64,000 nucleotides of DNA from an uncultured Butyricicoccus sp. Lineage in GTDB: Bacteria > Bacillota > Clostridia > Oscillospirales > Butyricicoccaceae. Location: the NCBI RefSeq assembly GCF_944381005.1, contig NZ_CALWJM010000007.1:1-64000 (forward strand), read 5' to 3'. Positions 31,818 through 40,995 of this stretch are shown here, in pieces; position 1 is the stretch's first letter; each line of letters starts with the position of its first letter. The notes beneath the pieces were generated by a model, which saw nothing but the letters and a program-made list of their open reading frames with translations, searched no databases and was not told the DNA's origin. The position numbers and the translations under genes are program-made.

Positions 31818-33925
31818 TGCCCGAATTATTGGCACCAGCCGGTTCATTTGAGGGTGTGCGCGCGGCTGTACAGAGCGGCGCGAATGCAGTTTACATGGGC
31901 TTTGGCACGTTTAATGCCCGGCGCGGTGCAAAAAATTTTTCACGCAAGGAAATGGCACAAGCTATTGCCTATTGCCGCACACGCGGCGTAAAAACCAACA
32001 TTACATTTAATATTGTGGCGCTTGACCGTGAACTAGAGCAGGCCATGCAGGATGTTCAGTTTTTATATCAAGCGGGAGCCGATGCGCTGATTGTGCAGGA
32101 TTTGGGGTTAGCGCGGCTGATTCGGGAACATGCGCCCCAAATAGAATTACATGCGTCTACCCAGATGACCATTCACACGCTGGATGGTGCGCGTGCAGCA
32201 AAAGAACTGGGATTTTCCCGCGTGGTACTGTCGCGCGAGTGTACGCTGGACGAGATTGAAAAGATTACACGCGAAGCCGGTGTGGAAACCGAAGTGTTTG
32301 TACACGGCGCACTGTGCATGTGTTATTCCGGACAGTGCTATATGTCCTCAGTTATCGGTCAGCGTTCGGGCAACCGCGGTCTGTGTGCGCAGCCTTGCCG
32401 CTTGCCCTACACCTATGCGGACGGCAAAAAAGGATATCCGCTGTCGCTCAAAGATTTGTGTGCAGCCAAATGGATTCCTACCCTTACAAAAATGGGTGTG
32501 ACTTCGTTTAAGATTGAAGGGCGCATGAAGCGACCGGAATACAGCGCGGTCGTGACCAAGATTTATGCCGATTTGCTGCGCGAGCAGCGCGGCCCGACCA
32601 AAGAAGAAAATGAAACATTGCGCAAGGTGTTTTCGCGTGATGGCTTTACCGACGGCTATTTGACCGGTCATGTAGATGAAAAAATGTTTGGAACCAAGAC
32701 CGACTTGCCCATGCAGGAGGTCAAGCCGCTTTATGATGAAGCGGCGCGCCGGTTTGCGGAGGGCAAGGAGGCGCCTTTGGTACCTGTCGAGATAAGCTGT
32801 ACGGTCACGCCGGAGGGAATTTCGGTGCAAGCCTGTGATATGTTCGGGCATGGAGCGCAGGCGGCTGACCATGAACCGGTCGAGCGGGCGAACAACCGAC
32901 CGACAACCCGTGAAATGCTGGTAAAGAATCTGATAAAAACCGGTGGCACACCGTTTTTTGTGCGCGATGTCGAGCGGGATGTACAAATTGAACTGCCAGA
33001 AGGGTATATGGTTCCGGCATCCCGCATCAATGCCCTGCGGCGTACAGCACTCAATACCATTGAAAAACTGCGCGGCATACCGCCCAAGCGCAATTGGATA
33101 CCGTATCAAAATTCACACAATCGTCACGCAAATGTCGCATTTCAGGGGTATACTTTAGAGATACGCAAGTTGGAGCAACTCACACAGGAGATGCAGCAAA
33201 AGCCGCCGTGTATGGTGTATGTGCCGCTGACCGAACTGGACGCACATCCACAGGCTGTGCATGATTTGTGTGCGCGTGACATACCGCTGGCGGTACAAAT
33301 GCCGCGTATCTACACCGATGCCGAACAGCCTGAAATTGAGCGGATGTTGAAAACGGCATGGGAAAATGGCGTGCGCACGGCGTGCGCCATGAATTTGGGA
33401 CAATTGCCGCTGCTCAAACGCTTGGGCTTTGTGATTCATGGCGGGTTTGGGCTGAATGTGTGCAATGGTGCAGCACTGGACGCACTTGCAGCACTTGGTG
33501 TGCGCCGCCAGACTCTGTCGTTTGAGTTGCGCACGGCGCAATTGCGCGACGTAGACAAGCCGATAGAGACCGAATTGTTGGTTTATGGTTATCTGCCACT
33601 GATGGTTTTTGAAAACTGCGCCATTCGTCGGCGTACCGGTCAATGCACCTGTCAAAAAGGAATTACCACACTGACCGACCGCAAAGGGCAAACCTTTGGG
33701 CTGCTGCCTGAATTTGGGTGCCGCAACACACTTTTGAACAGTAAGCCGCTCTATCTGGCAGATAAGGATGATTGGAAACAGGTAGGCGCACCGTTCGGGC
33801 GCATCTGCCTGACGACCGAATCACCCGAACGGGCACAGGCGGTCTGGCGTGCATATACCGAGCAAATGCCGCTGGAATTTTGCGATGGATTTACACGCGG
33901 CCTATACCAGCGCGGTGTAGAATAA
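31817..33925 (+). CDS. Peptidase U32 family protein (RlhA/TrhP-like)
   Basis: A 702-residue U32 protein. The N-terminal TIM barrel (about 1-330) has PELLAPAGSFEGVRAAVQSGANAVYMG, the HASTQMTIH segment, and the cysteine-bearing GALCMCYSGQCYMSS and GLCAQPCRLPY stretches that bind an iron-sulfur cluster in related enzymes; a C-terminal collagenase-like domain adds more cysteines (CAIRRRTGQCTC). Despite the name, well-studied relatives hydroxylate 23S rRNA (RlhA) or tRNA uridine (TrhP). Its ATG overlaps the zapA stop (TAATG), and maf follows after 41 bases. An RNA-modification role is inference from homologues. Confidence 0.9.
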   Translation: MPELLAPAGSFEGVRAAVQSGANAVYMGFGTFNARRGAKNFSRKEMAQAIAYCRTRGVKTNITFNIVALDRELEQAMQDVQFLYQAGADALIVQDLGLARLIREHAPQIELHASTQMTIHTLDGARAAKELGFSRVVLSRECTLDEIEKITREAGVETEVFVHGALCMCYSGQCYMSSVIGQRSGNRGLCAQPCRLPYTYADGKKGYPLSLKDLCAAKWIPTLTKMGVTSFKIEGRMKRPEYSAVVTKIYADLLREQRGPTKEENETLRKVFSRDGFTDGYLTGHVDEKMFGTKTDLPMQEVKPLYDEAARRFAEGKEAPLVPVEISCTVTPEGISVQACDMFGHGAQAADHEPVERANNRPTTREMLVKNLIKTGGTPFFVRDVERDVQIELPEGYMVPASRINALRRTALNTIEKLRGIPPKRNWIPYQNSHNRHANVAFQGYTLEIRKLEQLTQEMQQKPPCMVYVPLTELDAHPQAVHDLCARDIPLAVQMPRIYTDAEQPEIERMLKTAWENGVRTACAMNLGQLPLLKRLGFVIHGGFGLNVCNGAALDALAALGVRRQTLSFELRTAQLRDVDKPIETELLVYGYLPLMVFENCAIRRRTGQCTCQKGITTLTDRKGQTFGLLPEFGCRNTLLNSKPLYLADKDDWKQVGAPFGRICLTTESPERAQAVWRAYTEQMPLEFCDGFTRGLYQRGVE

Positions 33926-33966
33926 ACTGGATTGACGCAAAGAAAAAAAGGAGCCGATTATAAAAA

Positions 33967-34530
33967 ATGCAACTGATTTTAGCTTCACAGTCTCCGCGTA
34001 GACGGGAACTGCTTGGGCTGATTGTGCCGGACTTTTGTGTATGTCCGGCAGAGATAGAAGAAGAACTGATACCGGGGGCTGACCTTGGTGCCGAAGTTGC
34101 CCGACTGGCCGCTGGCAAAGCGCGAGTCGTGGCGGACACCCATCCACAAGCCGCGGTTATCGGTTCGGATACTTTGGTGGTTTGTGATGGACAGGCATTG
34201 GGTAAACCAAAAGATGCAGACGACGCATACAGGATGCTCAGTTTGTTATCCGGGCGAAGCCATGAAGTGATGACTGGATTGGCGCTTTGGGTGCCGGGGC
34301 AGACCATGCGCACCGACACCATTGTGACGCAGGTACGCTTTGCCGCCCTGGGTGAAGGCGAAATAAAAGCGTATATCGCCAGCGGTGAACCGATGGATAA
34401 GGCGGGCGCATATGGGATTCAGGGCTTAGGTGCACGCTTTATTGAGGGCATTGAAGGCGATTATTACAGTGTAATGGGACTACCGGTACGCCGCCTGTAT
34501 GAACGGCTGCGTGAAACCGGTCTAGCGTGA
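33967..34530 (+). CDS. maf: Maf nucleoside triphosphate pyrophosphatase
   Basis: A 187-residue Maf/YhdE-family pyrophosphatase that hydrolyses dTTP, UTP and modified nucleotides; linked historically to septum inhibition. It starts LILASQSPRRRELLGLI, with the substrate loop SPRR, and has GSDTLVVCDGQALGKPKD and KAGAYGIQGLGARFIEGIEGDYYSVMGLP. The site GGAG is 13 bases upstream, somewhat long. It precedes mreC by 22 bases, the classical Firmicute maf-mre order. Confidence 0.95.
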   Translation: MQLILASQSPRRRELLGLIVPDFCVCPAEIEEELIPGADLGAEVARLAAGKARVVADTHPQAAVIGSDTLVVCDGQALGKPKDADDAYRMLSLLSGRSHEVMTGLALWVPGQTMRTDTIVTQVRFAALGEGEIKAYIASGEPMDKAGAYGIQGLGARFIEGIEGDYYSVMGLPVRRLYERLRETGLA

Positions 34531-34552
34531 TGGGAGAAGAGGGGATATCAAC

Positions 34553-35443
34553 TTGCGAAATATCTTTACCACAAGGCTTTTGACCGTGATTCTGTTGATT
34601 GCCGCGGCTTGTTTGGGGCTGGCGGCTTACACAGGGGCGGCCGGACAGGATTCACCCGTGTCGGCAGCGGTCGGCACCGTGATTTCACCGATTCAGAAAG
34701 GTGTGTCCTCTATCAGTAATAAGGTGGAACACTTTGTCAGTCATTTTCAAAATTATGACCAGATGGAGGCGGAGAACAAAGAACTGCGCGAGAAAGTTGC
34801 CGAACTGGAACAGCAAGTACGCGATGCACAGGTCGCGATTGATGAAAATGAGCGGCTGCGCGTGCTGACCGGTCTGGTCAAGAACAACCCAACGTTTCAC
34901 TATGACATGGCCGAGGTCATTGCACGTTCCCCCGGTCAGTGGGCAACCACCATTTCGATTGACAAAGGCTCAATGGATGGCGTGGAGAAAAATGATTTGG
35001 TTGTGACAGCCGAAGGCATGGTGGGCTATGTGTCGTTGGTTGCGCCCACTTACAGCAAGGTTACAACCGTGCTCGATACCAATATGCAGGCCGGTGCGCT
35101 GGTGACCCGTACACGCGAAAGCGGTGTGGCACAGGGCGACTATGAGCTGATGGGCGACGGGATGCTGCGCTTGTCCTATCTGAGCAAGGATAGCGATGTG
35201 GTTATTGGCGATACCATTCAGACATCAGGTGAAGGTGGGATTTTCCCCAAGGGCATTATGATTGGCACGGTGGAGCGCGTGATGATTGAGGAAAACGGAA
35301 TGAACAATTATGCCGTGATTCGCCCGTTTGTAGACCCGGCAACGGTCACAGACGTGTATGTTATCACCGATGTGACCAGCGGTCAGGTGACTCAGCAGAC
35401 GCAGACCAGTGACGATGCGGCAGCCGATGCCGCGGCGGAGTGA
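34553..35443 (+). CDS. mreC: Rod shape-determining protein MreC
   Basis: A 296-residue bitopic protein of the elongasome. It has an N-terminal membrane helix (about 8-28), a coiled coil (about 65-105; ENKELREKVAELEQQVRDAQ) and two beta-barrel domains (about 110-275) with DKGSMDGVEKNDLVV. The tail is Thr/Ala/Asp rich. The start is a TTG at 34553 after GAGGGG. No mreB lies upstream; maf is the direct neighbour. Followed by mreD with six bases between stop and start. Confidence 0.95.
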   Translation: MRNIFTTRLLTVILLIAAACLGLAAYTGAAGQDSPVSAAVGTVISPIQKGVSSISNKVEHFVSHFQNYDQMEAENKELREKVAELEQQVRDAQVAIDENERLRVLTGLVKNNPTFHYDMAEVIARSPGQWATTISIDKGSMDGVEKNDLVVTAEGMVGYVSLVAPTYSKVTTVLDTNMQAGALVTRTRESGVAQGDYELMGDGMLRLSYLSKDSDVVIGDTIQTSGEGGIFPKGIMIGTVERVMIEENGMNNYAVIRPFVDPATVTDVYVITDVTSGQVTQQTQTSDDAAADAAAE

Positions 35444-35449
35444 TGTGCC

Positions 35450-35965
35450 ATGCAGAGAGACCGCACTACGACCTATAAGGTCGTCTTTTATCTGTTATTT
35501 GTACTCATCGTGTATTTGCTGGAAACTGCGACCGGTTTAGGCTCGCTCAATCTATTTGGAGCACGACTGGATTTGCTGTTCAGTGTACCGGTTGCGGTGG
35601 CGCTGATGGAAAATCCGGCGATTGGTGCAGCCGCGGGTCTGTTTACCGGTATCCTGTATGACCTTTCGGGCACCGGCGTGGAGGGAATCCTCCCGCTCTA
35701 CTTTATGCTGTTTGCCACATTTGCCGGTGCAATCAGCGGCCGTTATCTGCGCCGTATCTGGCCGTCGCATCTGTTGCTCACAGCAGGGGGCATGTTGCTG
35801 CTGCGCGGCTTGCAATTTGTGTTTGCGGCATTGGCAGGACGCACCTACCCCATGATTCCTTTCCTGCAATCTATGTACGGCGAAATTTTGGCCGCCGTTG
35901 TGTTGTCTCCATTCATCTACCTGCCGACGCTGCTTTTGGCGCGTCGTTTTGACCGCATGAAATGA
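35450..35965 (+). CDS. mreD: Rod shape-determining protein MreD
   Basis: A 171-residue membrane protein with five or six helices that links MreC to the wall synthesis machinery. The sequence starts with a short basic cytoplasmic tail, and the conserved GLFTGILYDLSGTG loop, the best signature of MreD, is present at about residues 63-76. It lies between mreC and the class B PBP gene, with gaps of 6 and 10 bases, the standard elongasome operon order. Confidence 0.93.
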   Translation: MQRDRTTTYKVVFYLLFVLIVYLLETATGLGSLNLFGARLDLLFSVPVAVALMENPAIGAAAGLFTGILYDLSGTGVEGILPLYFMLFATFAGAISGRYLRRIWPSHLLLTAGGMLLLRGLQFVFAALAGRTYPMIPFLQSMYGEILAAVVLSPFIYLPTLLLARRFDRMK

Positions 35966-35975
35966 GGTTTGACGT

Positions 35976-38075
35976 ATGGACAATAAAACAAAACTGTTAC
36001 ACCGATTGATTGCACTGTTTGTCGTGCTTGCCTTGCTGTGCGGGGTGTCAGCCGCCGGACTGTATTCGCTTCAGGTCATCAATGGCGAAGCGTATCGCTT
36101 GCAGGCCGAACGACATTTGACTTCGACCAGCGTGGTGTCGGCGGCGCGCGGAGAAATCCTTGACCGATATGGCCGCCCGCTTGTCACAAACGAATCCATT
36201 TATTCCATTCGCTTTGACTATGCGTACTGGGACCATACCAACCAGAATGATATTTTATTGCAGTTGGTGCAGTTGGTCATTTCGGCTGGGGTTGAGGTGC
36301 CGACCATTCTGCCCATTACCCAGCAAGCGCCCTACACCTTTACCTGCGACGCAGAGGACAAAGTATACACGTCCCTCATAGAGTTTATTGACAGCAAGAA
36401 CGGCACAGAGAACGGAAAAGATACTTTGGGACTCAAAGCGCAATATGGAGCCAATTCGGCTAAGGATTTGGATGCGGAAAGCGTGCTCAAAGTGCTCAAA
36501 GCGTATTATGGTATCAATGAAGGGTATACCGAATCCAACGCGCGCTGGATTTTGGAACAGCGCTACCGTATGACCACTTCTGGCTTCTCGCGCAACAATC
36601 CATTTATCTTTGTAAAAGATGTGCCGATGAACTTGATTGCCGAAATCAAAGAGCGGCATGAGCTGTTCAAGGGTGTCAATGTCGAAGCATCCACCGAGCG
36701 CAAGTATGAGACAGACTATGCAGCGCAGATTTTGGGCCGCACCGATATCATCTATGCCGAAGATTGGGATGTTTATAAAGAAAAAGGATATTCCATGACC
36801 GATATTGTCGGCAAGAGTGGTTTGGAACGCTCGATGGAAGAATATTTACGTGGCAAGAGCGGCAGCCAAATGGTAGACACCGATATTTCCGGCGAAGTCA
36901 CCGGCACAATGGAACCGTCCTCGCCGCAGCCGGGCGACAACGTGATTACAACGCTTGATATTGAACTGCAAAAAGTCACCGAAGAATCACTGGCGCGTGT
37001 TATCTCAGCGATTGAGGGTGCACGCGGCGGTGCAGCCGTTGTGGTAAAGGTGGATACGGGCGAAGTGTTGGCGGCGGGCAACTATCCAACATACAGTCAG
37101 GCAACGTTTTTGGAAGATGCCGCGGCTATCAATAACAATCCGCTTGAGCCAACGCGCAGCCGCGCATTCCAGATGGCCTATGCTCCGGGGTCAACTTTTA
37201 AGCCAATGATTGCATTAGCCGGTTTAGAGGAAGGCGTTATTAACTTGCAAACTACAATGGTTTGTAATCATTACTATACACGTTTTCAATCGCGAACTTT
37301 TAAATGCTTGGGATGGCATGGCACGGTAGACTTGAATCAGGCAATTAAAAAGTCGTGTAATATTTATTTCTATGAAACCGGCTATCTGTTGGGCGGCGCT
37401 ACGATTGAAAAGTGGTCAAAAATGTTTGGCTTTGGACAAAAAACCGGAATTGAAGTCGGTGAAATCGCCGGTTCGGCGGCTGGTCCGAGCTATCGAGCAA
37501 AGATGCTGGAGAATAATCCGTTATTTAACAAATGGCAGCCGGGCGATGTGGTACAGGCAGCGATTGGACAGAGTGATAACACCATCACGCCGTTACAGCT
37601 TGCGGTCTATGCGGCAACGCTGGCAAATGGCGGAACCCGTTATCAGCCGACCTTGATTAAAAGCGTGAAATCGTACGATTACAGCCGTACGATTATCGAC
37701 AATGAACCCAAAGTGGCGCAGAAAATTCATTTAAATCCGGAAAACCTTAAGGCAGTCACCGATGCCATGCAGTCGGTTGCCGATGAAGGCGGTACTGCCG
37801 CGAAAACCTTTGCCAATTATCCTATTCCTATTGCGATTAAGACCGGTACATCGCAACATAATGGAGGTAAAGATTTTGATGGGAATGATACTGACCACGG
37901 TGTTCTGGTTGCCTATGCGCCTGCCGATGACCCCGAAATTGCGGTGGCGGTTGTAGGTGAATGTGCCGGACATGGTTCGGCCGTGGCACCGGTTGCGCGT
38001 GATATTTTCGACGCCTACTTCCAAGGGGAAAGTGCAATGGACCAAGCACCGGTCGAGCAGACATTGCAAAAATAA
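35976..38075 (+). CDS. mrdA: Class B penicillin-binding protein 2 (elongasome transpeptidase)
   Basis: A 699-residue membrane-anchored peptidoglycan transpeptidase. An N-terminal helix (about 10-30) is followed by the dimerisation domain (RGEILDRYGRPL, 58-69) and the transpeptidase domain (about 325-680). Active-site motifs are S406-TFK (SxxK), S460-C-N462 (SxN) and K622-TG. The gap between SxxK and SxN is short, as normal for PBP2. Bases from about 37180 to 37460, covering the SxxK-SxN region, look clearly more AT-rich than the flanks. It is the last gene of the maf-mreC-mreD unit and ends in a terminator. Confidence 0.95.
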   Translation: MDNKTKLLHRLIALFVVLALLCGVSAAGLYSLQVINGEAYRLQAERHLTSTSVVSAARGEILDRYGRPLVTNESIYSIRFDYAYWDHTNQNDILLQLVQLVISAGVEVPTILPITQQAPYTFTCDAEDKVYTSLIEFIDSKNGTENGKDTLGLKAQYGANSAKDLDAESVLKVLKAYYGINEGYTESNARWILEQRYRMTTSGFSRNNPFIFVKDVPMNLIAEIKERHELFKGVNVEASTERKYETDYAAQILGRTDIIYAEDWDVYKEKGYSMTDIVGKSGLERSMEEYLRGKSGSQMVDTDISGEVTGTMEPSSPQPGDNVITTLDIELQKVTEESLARVISAIEGARGGAAVVVKVDTGEVLAAGNYPTYSQATFLEDAAAINNNPLEPTRSRAFQMAYAPGSTFKPMIALAGLEEGVINLQTTMVCNHYYTRFQSRTFKCLGWHGTVDLNQAIKKSCNIYFYETGYLLGGATIEKWSKMFGFGQKTGIEVGEIAGSAAGPSYRAKMLENNPLFNKWQPGDVVQAAIGQSDNTITPLQLAVYAATLANGGTRYQPTLIKSVKSYDYSRTIIDNEPKVAQKIHLNPENLKAVTDAMQSVADEGGTAAKTFANYPIPIAIKTGTSQHNGGKDFDGNDTDHGVLVAYAPADDPEIAVAVVGECAGHGSAVAPVARDIFDAYFQGESAMDQAPVEQTLQK

Positions 38076-38111
38076 CGTGATACTTGCAATCAACGTATGA
38101 CCGAAAATCAC

Positions 38112-38152
38112 AAAGGCACCTGTAAAATCTTTTGATTTTGCAGGTGCCTTTT
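38112..38152 (+). terminator. Terminator of the mre-PBP2 operon
   Basis: Long stem AAAGGCACCTGTAAAATC/GATTTTGCAGGTGCCTT with one mismatch, followed by TTTTCG. Confidence 0.85.
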
Positions 38153-38236
38153 CGCAAGGTCTATCTTTATACAGCTTGACCGATGCGTGGATAGAAGAAA
38201 AAATCAAACCTGCCGCAAAAAAACCAGTTCTTGGAC

Positions 38237-38265
38237 TTGTCACCGACGATTTTTTGCTTTATACT
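38237..38265 (+). promoter_or_regulatory. Promoter of minD
   Basis: TTGTCA (38237-38242), a 17-base spacer and TATACT (38260-38265), 33 bases before the ATG. Confidence 0.7.
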
Positions 38266-38297
38266 GAAAGCAAGGTGTGAAATCATTGGGAGGAAAT

Positions 38298-39038
38298 ATG
38301 CGCAAGGTTATTTTAGTCGCGTCCGGTAAGGGCGGCACAGGAAAAACCTCTTTGACCGCAGCGGTTGGAACATCGCTGGCCGAGATGGGGAAAAAAGTGC
38401 TTGTCGTGGATGGAGACTGCGGTTTGCGCAACTTGGACTTGATTTTAGGCATGAGTGATATGGCGGTTTTTACATTTGCCGATGTGGCGCGTGAAACCGT
38501 ATCGCTTGCCCGTGCAGCAGCGGCGCATCCGGTTACGGATGGCTTGTTTTTGTTGACCGCACCGCCCGAACCACCTGCTTTGACGGCAGCACAGATGTGC
38601 TATCTGGCTGACCAGACCTTGCAGGCAGGTTTCGACTATGTCATCATTGATGGCCCGGCCGGTTTGCCGGAGGAACTTTCCCTCTATGCGCAAATCGCAA
38701 CACAGGGGATTGTCGTCACAATGCCCGATTCGGCTTCCATTCGAGGCGCGGAACGTGTTGCACGCCGTATGGAAGAACAATGTATTATGCGGATTCGGTT
38801 GGTTGTCAACCGCGTGCGCCCACGACTGATACGCTATGGCGTTGCGGCAAATATTGACGATGCCATTGATATTTCTGGTTTACAACTGCTTGGTGTCATT
38901 CCAGAAGATGAAGATGTGATTGCCTGTGCTGGCAGCGGCAAAAGTGTTGTAAGGTATAAAAAATCGGGCGCGGCTCAGGCGTATCGCAATATTGCGCGCC
39001 GCCTGGAAGGAGAGCGCCTGCCGCTGATGCGGGTATAG
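38298..39038 (+). CDS. minD: MinD-type septum-site ATPase
   Basis: A 246-residue deviant Walker ATPase: KGGTGKTS near residues 10-17, switch I region VVDGDCGLRNLDLILG and switch II DYVIIDGPAG. MinD dimerises on the membrane with ATP and positions the division septum with MinC. Normal MinD ends in an amphipathic membrane-targeting helix; this protein stops at IARRLEGERLPLMRV and seems to lack it. No minC or minE is adjacent. The start at 38298 has GGGAGG. It is followed closely by mgsA (28 bases), a neighbour seen in other Clostridia. An alternative is a MinD/ParA-like relative with another cargo. Confidence 0.87.
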   Translation: MRKVILVASGKGGTGKTSLTAAVGTSLAEMGKKVLVVDGDCGLRNLDLILGMSDMAVFTFADVARETVSLARAAAAHPVTDGLFLLTAPPEPPALTAAQMCYLADQTLQAGFDYVIIDGPAGLPEELSLYAQIATQGIVVTMPDSASIRGAERVARRMEEQCIMRIRLVVNRVRPRLIRYGVAANIDDAIDISGLQLLGVIPEDEDVIACAGSGKSVVRYKKSGAAQAYRNIARRLEGERLPLMRV

Positions 39039-39066
39039 CGGAAGATTGAAAGGAGACCAACAGGGT

Positions 39067-39474
39067 ATGAATATCGCTTTAATCGCGCACGACCGTAAAA
39101 AAGAGCTGATGGTACAGTTCTGTATGGCATATTGCGGCATTTTGGCAAAGCATAATCTGTGCGCAACTGGCACAACGGGAAAGCTCGTTGCCGAAGCGAC
39201 CGGTCTAAAGATTGAAAGATATTTGCCGGGAATGCAGGGCGGAGAGGAACAGATTTCCGCGCGCGTTTCCTATAATGAGATAGACTTGGTTCTGTTTTTC
39301 CGGGACCCCATGTCAAACAGTCAATATGAACCCGATGTTCATGTTTTGGCTCGTCTGTGTGACATGCACAACATTCCGATTGCGACCAATGCCGCAACTG
39401 CGGAAATGCTGATTCTCGGTCTGGATCGCGGCGACCTGGATTGGAGAAATATTGTAAACCCCAAGTCGCGCTGA
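39067..39474 (+). CDS. mgsA: Methylglyoxal synthase
   Basis: A 135-residue enzyme that converts dihydroxyacetone phosphate to methylglyoxal and phosphate, an overflow bypass of lower glycolysis. It begins MNIALIAHDRKKELM and has the phosphate-binding TGTTGKLV and the catalytic GGEEQISARV and FFRDPMSNS segments; the aspartates and histidine of the active site are in place. The start at 39067 lies about 11 bases after AAAGGAGA. It likely shares the minD transcript and is followed by two terminators. Confidence 0.95.
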   Translation: MNIALIAHDRKKELMVQFCMAYCGILAKHNLCATGTTGKLVAEATGLKIERYLPGMQGGEEQISARVSYNEIDLVLFFRDPMSNSQYEPDVHVLARLCDMHNIPIATNAATAEMLILGLDRGDLDWRNIVNPKSR

Positions 39475-39494
39475 CTCAACTGGACGCAAAACGG

Positions 39495-39530
39495 CGTACC
39501 CACCCCGCACGGGCGGGTTGGGTACGTTTT
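39495..39530 (+). terminator. Terminator after mgsA, first hairpin
   Basis: Stem CGTACCCACCCCGC/GCGGGTTGGGTACG with one mismatch and an ACGG loop, followed by TTTTCCTTT. Confidence 0.8.
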
Positions 39531-39537
39531 CCTTTGT

Positions 39538-39560
39538 ATGCCGCGTTTCGCGGCATTTTT
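39538..39560 (+). terminator. Terminator after mgsA, second hairpin
   Basis: Stem ATGCCGCG/CGCGGCAT with a TTT loop, followed by TTTT. It lies just 39 bases before hisS, so it might also act as a leader hairpin. Confidence 0.65.
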
Positions 39561-39598
39561 ATATCTGTGAAACACAAATCAAAAGGAGTTTTAGACGG

Positions 39599-40963
39599 AT
39601 GGAAAAAATCAAACCCAGAACCCTGTCGGGCTTTATGGAACTTTTGCCCGCTGCACAGGAGCAAATGGAGCGCATGATGCAGATACTGCGCGAAACGTAT
39701 GCCCTTTATGGCTTTTATCCGCTGGATACGCCGGTATTGGAGGCATCCGATGTATTGCTGGCAAAAGGCGGCGGCGAAACCGAAAAGCAGATTTACCGCT
39801 TTCAAAAGGGTGACAGTGACCTGTCCATGCGTTTTGACCTGACCGTACCGCTGGCGAAATATGTCGCGCTCAACTATGGTCAGTTGGCTTTCCCGTTCCG
39901 CCGCTACCAAATCGGCAAGGTTTACCGTGGAGAACGCGCCCAGCGTGGCCGATTCCGCGAATTTTATCAGGCTGATATTGATATTATTGGCGATGGTCAA
40001 CTGGATATCATCAATGAAGCGGAAATCCCCTCGATTATCTATAAAACCTTTACCCGACTGGGGCTGAATCGGTTTAAAATTCGCCTGAACAATCGCAAGG
40101 TGCTCAATGGATTTTTTGCTATGCTGGGTTTGGATACACAGGCAGGCGATGTGATGCGCACGATTGACAAGCTGGAAAAAATCGGTGCAGACAAGGTGCG
40201 TGAAATCCTGATAGATGACTGCGGCACGACCAGCGAGCAGGCAGATGAAATTTTGAAATTCATCACCATTGAGGGCAATACATCGGATATTTTGCAGGCA
40301 CTGGAAGGCTATCGCGGCAAAAATGAAATGCTCGATTGTGGTCTGGAAGAATTGTCAACCGTGGTGAAGTATCTGGAAAGCTTCGGTGTGCCGTCAGACT
40401 ATTTTGAGATTGACTTGACCATTGCCCGCGGCTTGGACTACTATACTGGCACGGTTTACGAGACGACCATGATTGACCATCCTGAAATTGGTTCTATCTG
40501 TTCGGGCGGACGGTATGACAACTTGGCTGAGTATTACACCGATAAAAAGTTGCCCGGCGTGGGTATTTCTATCGGACTGACCCGCCTGTTTTTTGTGTTG
40601 CAGGATAAGAATTACCTCAATCAGAATCCGCCACCGGCTCCGGCTGATGTGTTGGTTCTGCCCATGACCGAGGATATTACACCGGCTATCACGTTGGCAA
40701 CCCGTCTGCGCGAACAGGGCGTGCGTGTACAGCTGCACTCAGAAAAGAAGAAATTTAAGGCCAAAATTACCTATGCCGATAAACTGGCCATTCCATATGT
40801 CATTTTTGTAGGCGAAGATGAAGTCAAAAATGATGTTGTGGCGCTCAAGGAGCTGGCGACCGGTGAGCAGACCAATACCAATTTTGCTCATGCACTCACG
40901 CGCATCCGGCAGGGGCTTGCCGCACGCGCAGCGGGCAAGGTCATTCTGGACAGTGAGCTGTAA
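39599..40963 (+). CDS. hisS: Histidyl-tRNA synthetase
   Basis: A 454-residue class II synthetase. Motif 2 (FRRYQIGKVYRGERAQRGRFREFYQADID), the histidine-specific motifs LDYYTGTVYE and SGGRYDNL, and motif 3 (GVGISIGLTRL) are all present; the C-terminal anticodon-binding domain follows (about 360-454). The start at 39599 has AAAAGGAG; an in-frame GTG-type start upstream has no support and overlaps a terminator. It precedes aspS by 32 bases; hisS-aspS is a common Firmicute pair. Confidence 0.96.
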   Translation: MEKIKPRTLSGFMELLPAAQEQMERMMQILRETYALYGFYPLDTPVLEASDVLLAKGGGETEKQIYRFQKGDSDLSMRFDLTVPLAKYVALNYGQLAFPFRRYQIGKVYRGERAQRGRFREFYQADIDIIGDGQLDIINEAEIPSIIYKTFTRLGLNRFKIRLNNRKVLNGFFAMLGLDTQAGDVMRTIDKLEKIGADKVREILIDDCGTTSEQADEILKFITIEGNTSDILQALEGYRGKNEMLDCGLEELSTVVKYLESFGVPSDYFEIDLTIARGLDYYTGTVYETTMIDHPEIGSICSGGRYDNLAEYYTDKKLPGVGISIGLTRLFFVLQDKNYLNQNPPPAPADVLVLPMTEDITPAITLATRLREQGVRVQLHSEKKKFKAKITYADKLAIPYVIFVGEDEVKNDVVALKELATGEQTNTNFAHALTRIRQGLAARAAGKVILDSEL

Positions 40964-40995
40964 GGATAGAACTTAAATAAAAGGATTGATTTGAA

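Noticed and set aside
39475-39598. T-box leader before hisS
   Set aside because: The gap is only 124 bases and filled by two terminator hairpins; no T-box core sequence (GGGTGGNACCG) is present.
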